A stretch of DNA of 64,000 nucleotides from a gamma proteobacterium HIMB30 (GTDB taxonomy: Bacteria > Pseudomonadota > Gammaproteobacteria > Pseudomonadales > Litorivicinaceae), in assembly GCA_000227525.2 (NCBI GenBank), contig AGIG01000028.1:574153-638152 (forward strand), read 5' to 3'. Both the position numbers and the translations under genes were made by a program. The notes below the pieces were generated by a model. That model did not search any database. It saw only the letters and a list, made by a program, of their open reading frames with translations, and was not told the DNA's origin. Shown here in pieces: positions 42,954 to 50,904 of this stretch. How positions within the stretch are numbered: position 1 is the stretch's first letter; the number at the start of each line of letters is the position of its first letter.

Positions 42954-43733
42954 TTGGAACTTTTTGTCGCTGATTTGATTGAACGGTTTTATACGGCTTT
43001 GTGGCCGTTTCTTCGGATCGGCGCAATGTTGGTTGCTGTTCCGATTTTATCGATTGATGCGGTGACGGTCAGAATTCGGGTTTTTCTCACATTATTATTG
43101 ACGATCTTGGTTTATCCCTTGGTGGATTGGCCTGTCATTGATCCTATTTCAGCCGAAGGACTGCGTGAGATTTTCAATCAAATACTCATCGGTTTAGTGA
43201 TGGGATTTTTCCTCCAAATTGTGACAGCAGCTGTCGTTCTCGCTGGTCAGGCGATCTCCAACTCAATGGGACTCGCAATGGCAACCATGGTTGATCCGAG
43301 CATGGGAAACGTGCCTTTGGTCTCTCAATTTATGGTGATCTTGGCGACACTGATATTCTTAGGTGTGGGTGGTCATATGTTGCTCATCGGTATCTTACTG
43401 CGCAGTTTTGAGACGTATCCTGTCGGTCTGGCATTCATTGGTCAAAGTACCTATGGAATATTGATTGAATGGAGCGCAATGATATTTGTTGGCGGCGTTT
43501 TACTTGCCTTGCCAATCATGGTCGCACTACTACTCGTAAATATCGGAGTTGGCGTGATCACCCGAGCGGCACCGAGCCTCAATATTTTTGCAGTTGGTTT
43601 TCCCGTGTTTTTCATGACCGGTTACGCCGTTTTGATCCTATCGTTGGCTGGTATCGGCTCTCGAATGCAATGGTTATGGATGGAAGGCGTTGACCAAGTG
43701 AAGAGCTTTGTCATGGTGCCAGGGGTGCTGTAA
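42954..43733 (+). CDS. fliR: Flagellar export gate protein FliR
   Basis: Gate subunit that completes the FliPQR channel. The 259 residues form about six membrane helices, with RFYTALWPFLRIGAMLVAVPIL, AISNSMGLAMATMVDPSM and NIGVGVITRAAPSLNIFAVGFP, the last being the FliR signature. The start is TTG with TAGGAG upstream. Its stop overlaps the flhB ATG by one base. Confidence 0.97.
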   Translation: MELFVADLIERFYTALWPFLRIGAMLVAVPILSIDAVTVRIRVFLTLLLTILVYPLVDWPVIDPISAEGLREIFNQILIGLVMGFFLQIVTAAVVLAGQAISNSMGLAMATMVDPSMGNVPLVSQFMVILATLIFLGVGGHMLLIGILLRSFETYPVGLAFIGQSTYGILIEWSAMIFVGGVLLALPIMVALLLVNIGVGVITRAAPSLNIFAVGFPVFFMTGYAVLILSLAGIGSRMQWLWMEGVDQVKSFVMVPGVL

Positions 43734-44884
43734 TGGCTGAAGATACTCCAGACGACGATCAGAAAACCGAAGAGCCCACCGCCCGGCGGTTACAAAAAGC
43801 CCGTGAGGACGGGCAAGTTCCGCGATCGCAAGAACTTGGGATTGCGGCTGTTATGATTAGTTCGATGGCCTTTCTGTATTTATCAGGTGGGTGGTTAATT
43901 GGTCACCTGTCGCAGTTATTTGCGTCGGGTTTTGTCATCGAGCGTCGCGATATTTTCTCTCCTTATGTTGGATTGATGCATTTTCGGGATATTGGTCGAG
44001 ATGGGTTTTTACTGATTATTCCATTGCTTCTCCTGACTTTTGTGATCGCAATTCTGTCTTCATCGGCAATGGGTGGCTTGAATTGGTCTTGGAAGGCAGC
44101 AGCCCCGAAAGCGAGCAAGATGAACCCGTTGAATGGATTGAAGCGGATGTTTGGTTTGCGCTCTTTAGTCGAATTAGTCAAATCCATTTTGAAATTTTCG
44201 TTAGTGGCAGCCGTGCTTGCCTATATGGTTTACGACTTTTCTGATGAGCTGATTGTTTTGTCCGCGATGAATTTTGAGCCGGCAATGGAAGCGGCCGGGC
44301 ATATGGTAGGACTGACCTCAGTTCTAGTGACCGTTACATTGGTGTTCATTGCAATGATCGATGTACCGTTCCAAAGCTTCGAATTCACCAAGCGTATGCG
44401 AATGACCAAACAAGAGGTCAAGGACGAGTTCAAAGATGTTGAAGGTCGACCAGAAGTGAAAGCACAGATCCGTCGGAAGCAGCGAGAAATGGCTGAATTA
44501 CGCATGATGGATGCTGTCAAAGAAGCCGATGTTGTGATTACAAACCCAGAACATTTCGCTGTCGCTTTGGTTTATGATCCAGAATCAGATGGCGCGCCAA
44601 TTGTGGTTGCAAAAGGGCTTGATCACGTTGCACTGCGGATACGAAATGAGGCAAAAGAGCATGGAGTTGTCCAAGTTGAGATCCCACCTTTGGCCCGTGC
44701 ACTGTATTTCACCACCGATCTTGATCAAGCGATTCCAGAGGATCTGTATTACGCGGTGGCTCAGGTGATTGCCTATGTCTTCAGTCTCGCGAGTTTGCGT
44801 CGCGATGGTCGAACAGGTCAGGTACCGAATCCGGAGATCCCGGAACAATATCGCTTCGATACTGATGGTAATCTAAGCGACTGA
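43733..44884 (+). CDS. flhB: Flagellar export switch protein FlhB
   Basis: Export gate protein whose cytoplasmic domain cleaves itself to switch substrate class. The 383 residues show the N-terminal EEPTARRLQKAREDGQVPRSQEL, four membrane helices (about 32-210), MTKQEVKDEFKDVEGRPEVKAQIRR, and the cleavage site at about residue 265. Here that site reads NPEH rather than the common NPTH. The N-P pair needed for autocleavage is intact. The C-terminus is followed after 11 bases by an unusual DamX-like gene. Confidence 0.96.
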   Translation: MAEDTPDDDQKTEEPTARRLQKAREDGQVPRSQELGIAAVMISSMAFLYLSGGWLIGHLSQLFASGFVIERRDIFSPYVGLMHFRDIGRDGFLLIIPLLLLTFVIAILSSSAMGGLNWSWKAAAPKASKMNPLNGLKRMFGLRSLVELVKSILKFSLVAAVLAYMVYDFSDELIVLSAMNFEPAMEAAGHMVGLTSVLVTVTLVFIAMIDVPFQSFEFTKRMRMTKQEVKDEFKDVEGRPEVKAQIRRKQREMAELRMMDAVKEADVVITNPEHFAVALVYDPESDGAPIVVAKGLDHVALRIRNEAKEHGVVQVEIPPLARALYFTTDLDQAIPEDLYYAVAQVIAYVFSLASLRRDGRTGQVPNPEIPEQYRFDTDGNLSD

Positions 44885-44895
44885 GAGGGAGTGTG

Positions 44896-46539
44896 ATGCA
44901 AGAATCTCAAGACATACCGACAAATTTATTATTCGGGGAAGCCGGAGAGATTTTCTTTCGAGAAAGTGACAACAGTCGGATGAATCGGTTGTTTGAGACC
45001 GTCGTTAACGACGGCCTTCATCTCCTCATGACGAGTCAATTGAATGGGCCTGTCGATCACTATGGCAAACTGTTCCTCAACCGGCTGAAGATGCGTTCAG
45101 GTCTCGCTGTCGAGACGTTCATGCCAGTCAGTACAGACGCTCTGATTGCCCGATTTAACTCGATGTTGAGTGACGTCTCTGTCGAGGAGGCGAGAGATGA
45201 CAAGGCTCCGATGCCAGGTCGTGTCATCGTGGTCAACGATTTACATGCAATCGATGGGGAAAACCTTTCACTGCTGATGCGTCTCATTTCTGATTTTCCG
45301 AGCCTCAATGTGCGGTTGGTGTTCTTGGCAGATCAGATCCCAAAAGAGATGGAGCGGATACTCGAGCGTCTTGGGTCCCGCTTGGTCCGATGGGATGTAG
45401 TACCGCCATCACCCGATGAGCAAATGAAATTACGCAAAGAATCAATGCAAATTGGGCTCGAGTTTCAGGTTGAACGTGTACTCACCCGGATTAATCAATC
45501 TGTGGCAGATCAGTTGGAACCCAGTCTTGATTTTGACGATGGGCAGCCATCGCTCCAGTTGGATGCGAATCGTGCCCTCGAATCTGGTACTGAGGCAGGG
45601 GAGCGTGAAGCTGAGGACATGAAGGCATTGTTTGAAGAGGATGAGGATCCTCCTCGATCAAAGGGCCGTTTTCGCTTGGTGCTAATGTTATTGGTCTTTT
45701 GCATTATTGGAGTTGTCGGTGCAGCGACAATTTATCCAGATGTGGGTCGGCAGCTGAACCGTGCGCTTGTATTGATTGGTGTGGATGTACCATTCTTTGA
45801 TCGACACGAAAAGGAACGCAGCGTCGTCGACGCTGCCTATGACACCGAGTCTGCCACAATCCCAGTGGAAACAAATACCCAGCCGTTGTCTGAAGAGACC
45901 ATTGAGATCAAGCAGCCCGAAACAACAGAGCCTCAAGTCAATGAAAGGCTCAATGTCGCGACAGAAATTGCCGCAGCAGAGATGGCTGCCGATGTGCAGG
46001 AAGAAGCGCCAGCCAGCGACCCTCCTGCCAGCCTCCCAGAAAGCGCTCAGAGTACTGATCCTCTTGCAACCAATCAGGAATCCACTCAAGTTGCGAACGC
46101 TGATGGAGACCAGTCGCCAAGTTCGGAGGAGCAGGTCGCATTGGCTGAACCAGTCGCCGATCAAGTGACCTCGGATCCTTCGGTTACGGCTGAATCGAGT
46201 GAAGATCAAGAGGCACCCCAACCCTCGAGTAATGACGCGATTGAGAATCCTCTGATCGCGCGCGTTGCGAATGCGAATCCCACCAGTCAGTTCGTTCAGC
46301 ACATTGTGCTTGCGTCAGCTGCACGCGCTGAAGAATGGGTGAGTACGCAGAACGGTCTAGATCGCGCAATTGTGGTTCCTGTTTCGATCAATAATGCGCG
46401 GCGATTTGCTGTGGTGAGTGGGCCATTCGAAACGCGGACTGAGGTCAGGGATTATATTCAAGGAATGGACCAAACAGCCGATTACTGGGTGAGAACAGCA
46501 AGATCTTTGCAAAGAATTGCGTTAATCGGGGATGAATGA
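44896..46539 (+). CDS. DamX-like SPOR-domain membrane protein with degenerate AAA-like region
   Basis: A 547-residue protein with three parts. Residues about 1-180 look like an ATPase fold of the DamX/ExeA type that has lost its nucleotide motifs: LLMTSQLNGPVDHYGKLF stands where Walker A would be, and VIVVNDLHAIDG where Walker B would be. One membrane helix follows at about 260-280. A long acidic Gln/Glu/Pro/Ser linker (about 295-455) leads to a C-terminal SPOR domain (about 458-540; FVQHIVLASAARAEEWVS, RRFAVVSGPFETRTEV), which in this family binds denuded peptidoglycan at division sites. It lies in the fliPQR-flhB operon, an unusual place. ATG at 44896 with GGGAG upstream. Confidence 0.8.
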   Translation: MQESQDIPTNLLFGEAGEIFFRESDNSRMNRLFETVVNDGLHLLMTSQLNGPVDHYGKLFLNRLKMRSGLAVETFMPVSTDALIARFNSMLSDVSVEEARDDKAPMPGRVIVVNDLHAIDGENLSLLMRLISDFPSLNVRLVFLADQIPKEMERILERLGSRLVRWDVVPPSPDEQMKLRKESMQIGLEFQVERVLTRINQSVADQLEPSLDFDDGQPSLQLDANRALESGTEAGEREAEDMKALFEEDEDPPRSKGRFRLVLMLLVFCIIGVVGAATIYPDVGRQLNRALVLIGVDVPFFDRHEKERSVVDAAYDTESATIPVETNTQPLSEETIEIKQPETTEPQVNERLNVATEIAAAEMAADVQEEAPASDPPASLPESAQSTDPLATNQESTQVANADGDQSPSSEEQVALAEPVADQVTSDPSVTAESSEDQEAPQPSSNDAIENPLIARVANANPTSQFVQHIVLASAARAEEWVSTQNGLDRAIVVPVSINNARRFAVVSGPFETRTEVRDYIQGMDQTADYWVRTARSLQRIALIGDE

Positions 46540-46976
46540 TGAGTGGTGATGAGTTATTCCGTCAGGACAACGGTGGTCAATCCGAGACTGCAGTCGTCGG
46601 TAACGGGCCCTCATCCAAGCATCAATCATCGCGTACGCGGGGTCCCAGTGTTGGAGTCGACCAGTATAACGATCGTTTAGTCCGCGTAACCGATGATGCA
46701 ACACTCGGAACTGCGCATCTCAGTGGTCAGAGACAACGCACTTCGAAAGACTTGAAAGCCGAACTTCAGGCGGTGGCTGAGTTGACTCCTGTGAGTTGGA
46801 GTCTCAAACCCTGGAAGCCAGGATCACTGAGTCGCGATCTCCAGATTCGTATTCAAGACGCTGAGTCTGCTGTTGAAAAAATGCAAACAATGATTGACGG
46901 TCTGTCAGAACAAGTCGCCGTGTTATGCGGCGAAGTTGATTTAACCGATTCAGATGATGATTCGGAAGAGGATTAG
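46539..46976 (+). CDS. Acidic hypothetical protein in the flhB operon
   Basis: I do not recognise this 145-residue protein. It starts with a polar disordered part (Ser/Gly/Gln rich), then an amphipathic stretch (SKDLKAELQAVAEL, SWSLKPWKPGSLSRDLQIRIQDAESAVEKMQTMIDGL) likely to be helical or coiled coil, and ends with an acidic tail (DLTDSDDDSEED). No membrane helix. Its start overlaps the DamX-like stop, and the next gene follows after 11 bases, so it belongs to the same transcript. Its tail resembles the acidic ends of FliH and the neighbouring proteins. Confidence 0.75.
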   Translation: MSGDELFRQDNGGQSETAVVGNGPSSKHQSSRTRGPSVGVDQYNDRLVRVTDDATLGTAHLSGQRQRTSKDLKAELQAVAELTPVSWSLKPWKPGSLSRDLQIRIQDAESAVEKMQTMIDGLSEQVAVLCGEVDLTDSDDDSEED

Positions 46977-46987
46977 GAGGCAATACA

Positions 46988-48097
46988 ATGAGTGGCGAAG
47001 ATCCAGAAGACAAAAAGGTTGAGAATCCCGCAGCTGATGATGACTCCATTGACGATGATTCTTTGGATGATGTGTTCGAAGTTGATGAGACTTTTGACGT
47101 TGACGGTGATTTTGAGGTGGATCCGGAGGCTGCCGAAGCCCTCGCTACGATGGCTGAAGCATCTGATGTCGCAGTCGGAGAATCAGCCGGCCAACAGCCA
47201 ACGCTCGATGCAACACTATCGGATTCAATACGCTTAGCTGATGAGCTCGTGAAAACCCGAATCGAGAAAATTCATGAGGCGGGTGAGAAGTCAGTTTCAC
47301 AAGCGGTCGAATCGATGGAAACGCTCATCGGTTCGGTACTGGATGCAACTGAGGCCGCAACACGCGCATCGGCAGCAGCCAGTACGTCGACCACTAATCT
47401 TGTGAAGTCTGCAGGTCGTTTGACCCAAACAGCTGATCGCAGTTCGCGAATTTCCACGATCGTGCTATCCGTTGGTGGAGCGATGTTATTTATTTCGGTT
47501 GCGGTGTTCGGCTTTATGGCTGCGCAGCTTGCACAGCGAACAAGCGAGCTCGAATCGATGGTGATGGCTGTCGGTAAACGGGTTGTCGAAATGAATGTGG
47601 CGTTCGGGGAGTTCACCGCTGTGACTGATTCGCTTGATCAGTTACGACTGACTCAGGAAACGTTTCGTGACAGCGTGTATCAATTGACGGAGCGTGTGAA
47701 TGGAATGACAGAAACACTCCAAGCCGTCAGAAGTGAAGTTCCTGTCACGACAGCTGAATCTGTTGGACGGCAGAGTGAGGTCTTCACAGCTCGCGTGTCA
47801 GATGTTGAAGGTCAGATTCAAGCGCAACAGAAAATTACAGGAGATCTTGCAAAATCGATGCAAGGGCTTGCCGGTCAAATGAGCTCGTTACGCAAGCAGA
47901 TTGCGAGTGTATCTGAGCTGAATAAGGATGTTGAGGCATTGGTGACACTACAGCGTGAGAGATATTACGAGTTGTTACAGGCTCAAGCCAATGCAACTAA
48001 GACACAAAGCTCGACAGCTGAACCGCAAGCCGATCAAGTCATTATTCGGTATCCAAATCCTGACGCACCTTTACCGCTACCGGAACAGGTCAACTAA
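46988..48097 (+). CDS. Acidic transmembrane coiled-coil protein of unknown function
   Basis: A 369-residue protein not matching any family I know. The first 60 residues are rich in Asp and Glu (DSIDDDSLDDVFEVDETFDVDGDFEVD). A helical stretch of about 75-150 with Ala/Thr/Ser heptads follows, then one membrane helix (about 156-178, STIVLSVGGAMLFISVAVFGFMA). A long coiled coil follows (about 185-330, VFTARVSDVEGQIQAQQKITGDL and SLRKQIASVSELNKDVEALVTLQ), and a Pro-rich end (NPDAPLPLPEQ). The layout suggests a membrane-anchored rod. It closes the fliP-flhB operon and converges with the next minus-strand gene. Confidence 0.8.
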   Translation: MSGEDPEDKKVENPAADDDSIDDDSLDDVFEVDETFDVDGDFEVDPEAAEALATMAEASDVAVGESAGQQPTLDATLSDSIRLADELVKTRIEKIHEAGEKSVSQAVESMETLIGSVLDATEAATRASAAASTSTTNLVKSAGRLTQTADRSSRISTIVLSVGGAMLFISVAVFGFMAAQLAQRTSELESMVMAVGKRVVEMNVAFGEFTAVTDSLDQLRLTQETFRDSVYQLTERVNGMTETLQAVRSEVPVTTAESVGRQSEVFTARVSDVEGQIQAQQKITGDLAKSMQGLAGQMSSLRKQIASVSELNKDVEALVTLQRERYYELLQAQANATKTQSSTAEPQADQVIIRYPNPDAPLPLPEQVN

Positions 48098-48798
48098 GAG
48101 CTGATTTTATCTGTGTTTTCGGACTCTGTTTCAGAGTCCGGAGCCGGTAATTCAAGCGTGCTATCGTCATCCATCTCATTATCTAAATCATCATCGATAG
48201 TCGATTCGTCTTCTGAAATGGAATAGGTCATCGATAGCATTGAATCGATCAATGTTGACGGGACATCCATGCCGACCTTGGCAAAAATCTCATCAACAAT
48301 TTCACTTGTTTCACTTTTCAGTTTTTCGCTTTTCTCCGGATTGGATTCGAGTTCTTGACCGATCTCGTACAATCGAGACGCTTCAGCAAAGGGAATGTAG
48401 GATTCAACAGAGCCTCGCAGCATCTGGATCCGCAAGACGGCTTTGGCATCAGAGCGCTCATTATTTCTCGCGTCAAAACGACCTTCTTCGAGTAGGGACT
48501 CAAGATGTTTGGATAAAACAAACTCATAACGAGGACGCTTTTTGTCGAGCTCTGCCGGATCAATACTGATATCTGGATTCTCTAGCTCTTCTCCGCACAT
48601 CGCTTGCCAAAGATCTTTCCCGGAAAGCTCTCCGAACGGATTGGGCCCGAAATTAACATGTTCGGCCAATTTTTCGCCAGTGACCTTGGGGTTGATCCCA
48701 AGCAATGTCTCGAACACTGTGATGCGCTCGCTTAAGTAGATCACGAAGATTGCCACTGCCGCGAGGATGATGATCAGAATACCGAGTATCCACTCCAT
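48094..48798 (-). CDS. Membrane-anchored hypothetical protein downstream of fliA
   Basis: A 234-residue protein with one N-terminal membrane helix (WILGILIIILAAVAIFVIYL). A soluble domain follows (GINPKVTGEKLAEHVNFGPNPFGELSGKDLWQAMCGEE, RYEFVLSKHLESLLEEGRFDARNN) and a Ser/Asp/Glu tail. I know no family for it. It is the last gene of the flhA-flhF-fleN-fliA transcript on this strand, 14 bases after the preceding unknown gene. It overlaps the convergent coiled-coil gene by four bases, and a perfect 9-bp hairpin lies in its end. Confidence 0.75.
   Translation of the reverse strand: MEWILGILIIILAAVAIFVIYLSERITVFETLLGINPKVTGEKLAEHVNFGPNPFGELSGKDLWQAMCGEELENPDISIDPAELDKKRPRYEFVLSKHLESLLEEGRFDARNNERSDAKAVLRIQMLRGSVESYIPFAEASRLYEIGQELESNPEKSEKLKSETSEIVDEIFAKVGMDVPSTLIDSMLSMTYSISEDESTIDDDLDNEMDDDSTLELPAPDSETESENTDKISS
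48120..48140. repeat. Perfect 9-bp hairpin at convergent flagellar gene ends
   Basis: CGGACTCTG, loop TTT, CAGAGTCCG. It lies inside the last codons of the minus-strand gene and 22 bases beyond the stop of the plus-strand gene. No T tract follows on either strand, so it may stabilise 3' ends rather than terminate. Confidence 0.5.
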
Positions 48799-48812
48799 AT
48801 CAGGCTCCCTCG

Positions 48813-49343
48813 TTAGAGGTCATCATCGCCGTCACCGGCCAAGGCGGCAATTTCTCCGTCCACATCAACGCCTTCAGCGGTCAATTGTTCCCTCAGAAAT
48901 TCGAGGGCGATCAGCGGCTTGTCGAGTTTCAGTTCGATGGCGACCGCGTTCGAAATCTTTTGCACGCAGTCAATCGCTTTTGGACCTGTGATTTCGACAC
49001 TCTGATACTGCATGCCGTATTTGAAAACGAGCTGGGCATATTCCTCGGGAAGGTACGACCAGACCTCGCCGCTGGCGGAAACCAATTTCATGTATTCATT
49101 GGTTGTTGGCGCTGCGGGGGCTTTTTTCCCTTGTGAAATATTCAGCATGACGGTTTCGTTGTATTTTTCCGCTTTTGTTGCCCCATCGACGAATAGCTTA
49201 TCCATGTGTGAACGAGCCCGCAGTCCGATTCGCATCCGATAGGCGTGCTCCTTACGGGTGTCTCCTTTTAACCCAACTGCTTTATCGTATTCCTTACGCG
49301 CGTCTTGTTTTAACTCTTTGTCACTGGGACCAAATAAAGCCAT
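48813..49343 (-). CDS. Hypothetical protein downstream of fliA
   Basis: A 176-residue soluble protein I do not recognise. Charged helical N-terminal part (SDKELKQDARKEYDKAVGLKGDTRKEHAYRMRIGLRARSHMDK), middle with GEVWSYLPEEYAQLVFKYGMQY, and a helix near the C-terminus before an acidic tail (ALAGDGDDDL). It begins 12 bases after the fliA stop. In Pseudomonas this place holds cheY and cheZ; neither pattern is visible here, so the gene is more likely an unrelated flagellar or motility accessory factor. Confidence 0.75.
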   Translation of the reverse strand: MALFGPSDKELKQDARKEYDKAVGLKGDTRKEHAYRMRIGLRARSHMDKLFVDGATKAEKYNETVMLNISQGKKAPAAPTTNEYMKLVSASGEVWSYLPEEYAQLVFKYGMQYQSVEITGPKAIDCVQKISNAVAIELKLDKPLIALEFLREQLTAEGVDVDGEIAALAGDGDDDL

Positions 49344-49355
49344 TCGAGTATTTTC

Positions 49356-50069
49356 CTAGTCAGTTGCCAAAGCCATCATTTTACGAAGCTTCTGCACGTT
49401 CGCCGAGAGTAACTGACTGACACGCGATTCGCTAATATCAAGAACAGCTCCGATCTCTTTAAGGTTCATTTCTTCATTGTAATACAGTGCCATGATGATC
49501 TGATCACGTTCAGGCAATTTTGCGATACTGTCAGTCAGCATTGACATCATAATCGAGTCACTGACCTCTTCCTCAGGCTCAGAACCTTGTTGTGCTGGCG
49601 CGTTGAGCATTTCATCTTCAGCCGCTTCAGAATCGACCATCATCATTTGGTGTGCATGTGATCGCTCTTTTTGGTATTCCGATACGTCTTTACCCATGAA
49701 TTCGGCTAACTCTGCCTGGGTGGGCGTTCGGCCCAAGCTGGTGGCTAATTCTTGGGTTGCCTCGTTTGTGTCGCGGATATGCGAGATCGCAGATCTTGGC
49801 AATACTGAGATGCGTCGAACTTCATCGAGAATCGCACCCCGAATTCGTGTTCGAGCGAAAATTTCAAATTCCACACCCCGTGACACATCAAAGTTTTGGG
49901 AAGCTTCAATTAAACCGACCATCCCCACTTGGATGAGTTCATCGACATCCATCACCTGAGGAATGCGGGCCTTCAAGTGCAGAGCAGTCCGTTTCACCAA
50001 GCCAACATGCTTTAAGATGGGATCTTGGCCTTGTTTTTGTACTTGTGTGTAAAGATCAAGATCAGCCAT
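49356..50069 (-). CDS. fliA: Flagellar sigma factor FliA (sigma-28)
   Basis: Directs RNA polymerase to late flagellar promoters, three of which I see in this window. The 237 residues have sigma region 2 (ELIQVGMVGLIEASQNFDVSRGVEFEIFARTRIRGAILDEVR) and region 3 (SHIRDTNEATQELATSLGRTPTQAELAEFMG). Region 4, with its helix-turn-helix, spans LPERDQIIMALYYNEEMNLKEIGAVLDISESRVSQLLSANV. The ATG at 50069 follows the fleN stop by one base. FlgM, its inhibitor, is encoded at 59.6 kb. Confidence 0.97.
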   Translation of the reverse strand: MADLDLYTQVQKQGQDPILKHVGLVKRTALHLKARIPQVMDVDELIQVGMVGLIEASQNFDVSRGVEFEIFARTRIRGAILDEVRRISVLPRSAISHIRDTNEATQELATSLGRTPTQAELAEFMGKDVSEYQKERSHAHQMMMVDSEAAEDEMLNAPAQQGSEPEEEVSDSIMMSMLTDSIAKLPERDQIIMALYYNEEMNLKEIGAVLDISESRVSQLLSANVQKLRKMMALATD

Positions 50070-50070
50070 A

Positions 50071-50883
50071 TCAGACCGCTGCCTCAGTGGAGACCAATCG
50101 CTCAACAAAAAATTGCAGACCGCCGTTGATTGCATTCATCTCAAGTGATGCGATTTCTTTAGCCAATCGCTTAAAGTTTTGAGAAGCAATGGCGCCCGGT
50201 GCATGGACAATCACTGGTGAATACTTTTTGGATGCTTCGAAAATAAGATCGTCACTTTGGATGCTATACAAATATTCTGTATGGAGATTTAGGAATTTAA
50301 CACATACGGCATTCAGGCGATGGTGCAAAAGCTGGCCTGAGCGTTGATCTGGCACACCATTCGGTATCAGTCCAATGTTGGTATATTTTTGTTCGTTCAC
50401 CAGTACCTTGACGATTCCGTAGGCATCTGCAATCGAACTCGGTTCGTCACGAACCACCACCAAGGTTTGGTGGCAGGCTTTGAGAAATGACAATACCGTG
50501 GGAGAGATGCCGGCCGCTACGTCAACAATCAGGTAATCCAAAGGCTCTTTGAATTCTGAAAAGAGCTGGATGATCCCGCGTAATTCAGCTTCCGTTAAGT
50601 CTGCCATTTTTCCGAGGCCCGAGGCACCGGGTACCACATAGATATCAGACGGTCCTCTGACGACGATTTCGTTGAATGTCTTTTCACCCGAAATCACATG
50701 TCCAAAGTTAAACTCTGGGCGAATTCCTAAAGCCAATTGCACGTTTGCGAGGCCAAGATCACCATCGAACAGCATCACGCGGTTCCCTGCTTGAGCGAGG
50801 GCAACGGCTAAATTCGAGGAGACGGTTGTTTTTCCGACTCCCCCTTTGCCGCTTGCAATGCCGATGATCTTTAGTGCACTCAT
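50071..50883 (-). CDS. fleN: MinD-like ATPase FleN/FlhG controlling flagellar number
   Basis: Cytoplasmic ATPase that limits the number of polar flagella, acting with FlhF and on FleQ. The 270 residues show the deviant Walker A GKGGVGKTT (12-20), FDGDLGLANVQLALGI, and YLIVDVAAGISPTVL with the second ATPase motif, then VVVRDEPSSIADAYGIVKVL. FleN typically inhibits FleQ; here its presumed target lacks the N-terminal domain. It sits between flhF and fliA, the standard order. Confidence 0.96.
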   Translation of the reverse strand: MSALKIIGIASGKGGVGKTTVSSNLAVALAQAGNRVMLFDGDLGLANVQLALGIRPEFNFGHVISGEKTFNEIVVRGPSDIYVVPGASGLGKMADLTEAELRGIIQLFSEFKEPLDYLIVDVAAGISPTVLSFLKACHQTLVVVRDEPSSIADAYGIVKVLVNEQKYTNIGLIPNGVPDQRSGQLLHHRLNAVCVKFLNLHTEYLYSIQSDDLIFEASKKYSPVIVHAPGAIASQNFKRLAKEIASLEMNAINGGLQFFVERLVSTEAAV

Positions 50884-50904
50884 AATGGCTTGATCTGCCT
50901 CAGG

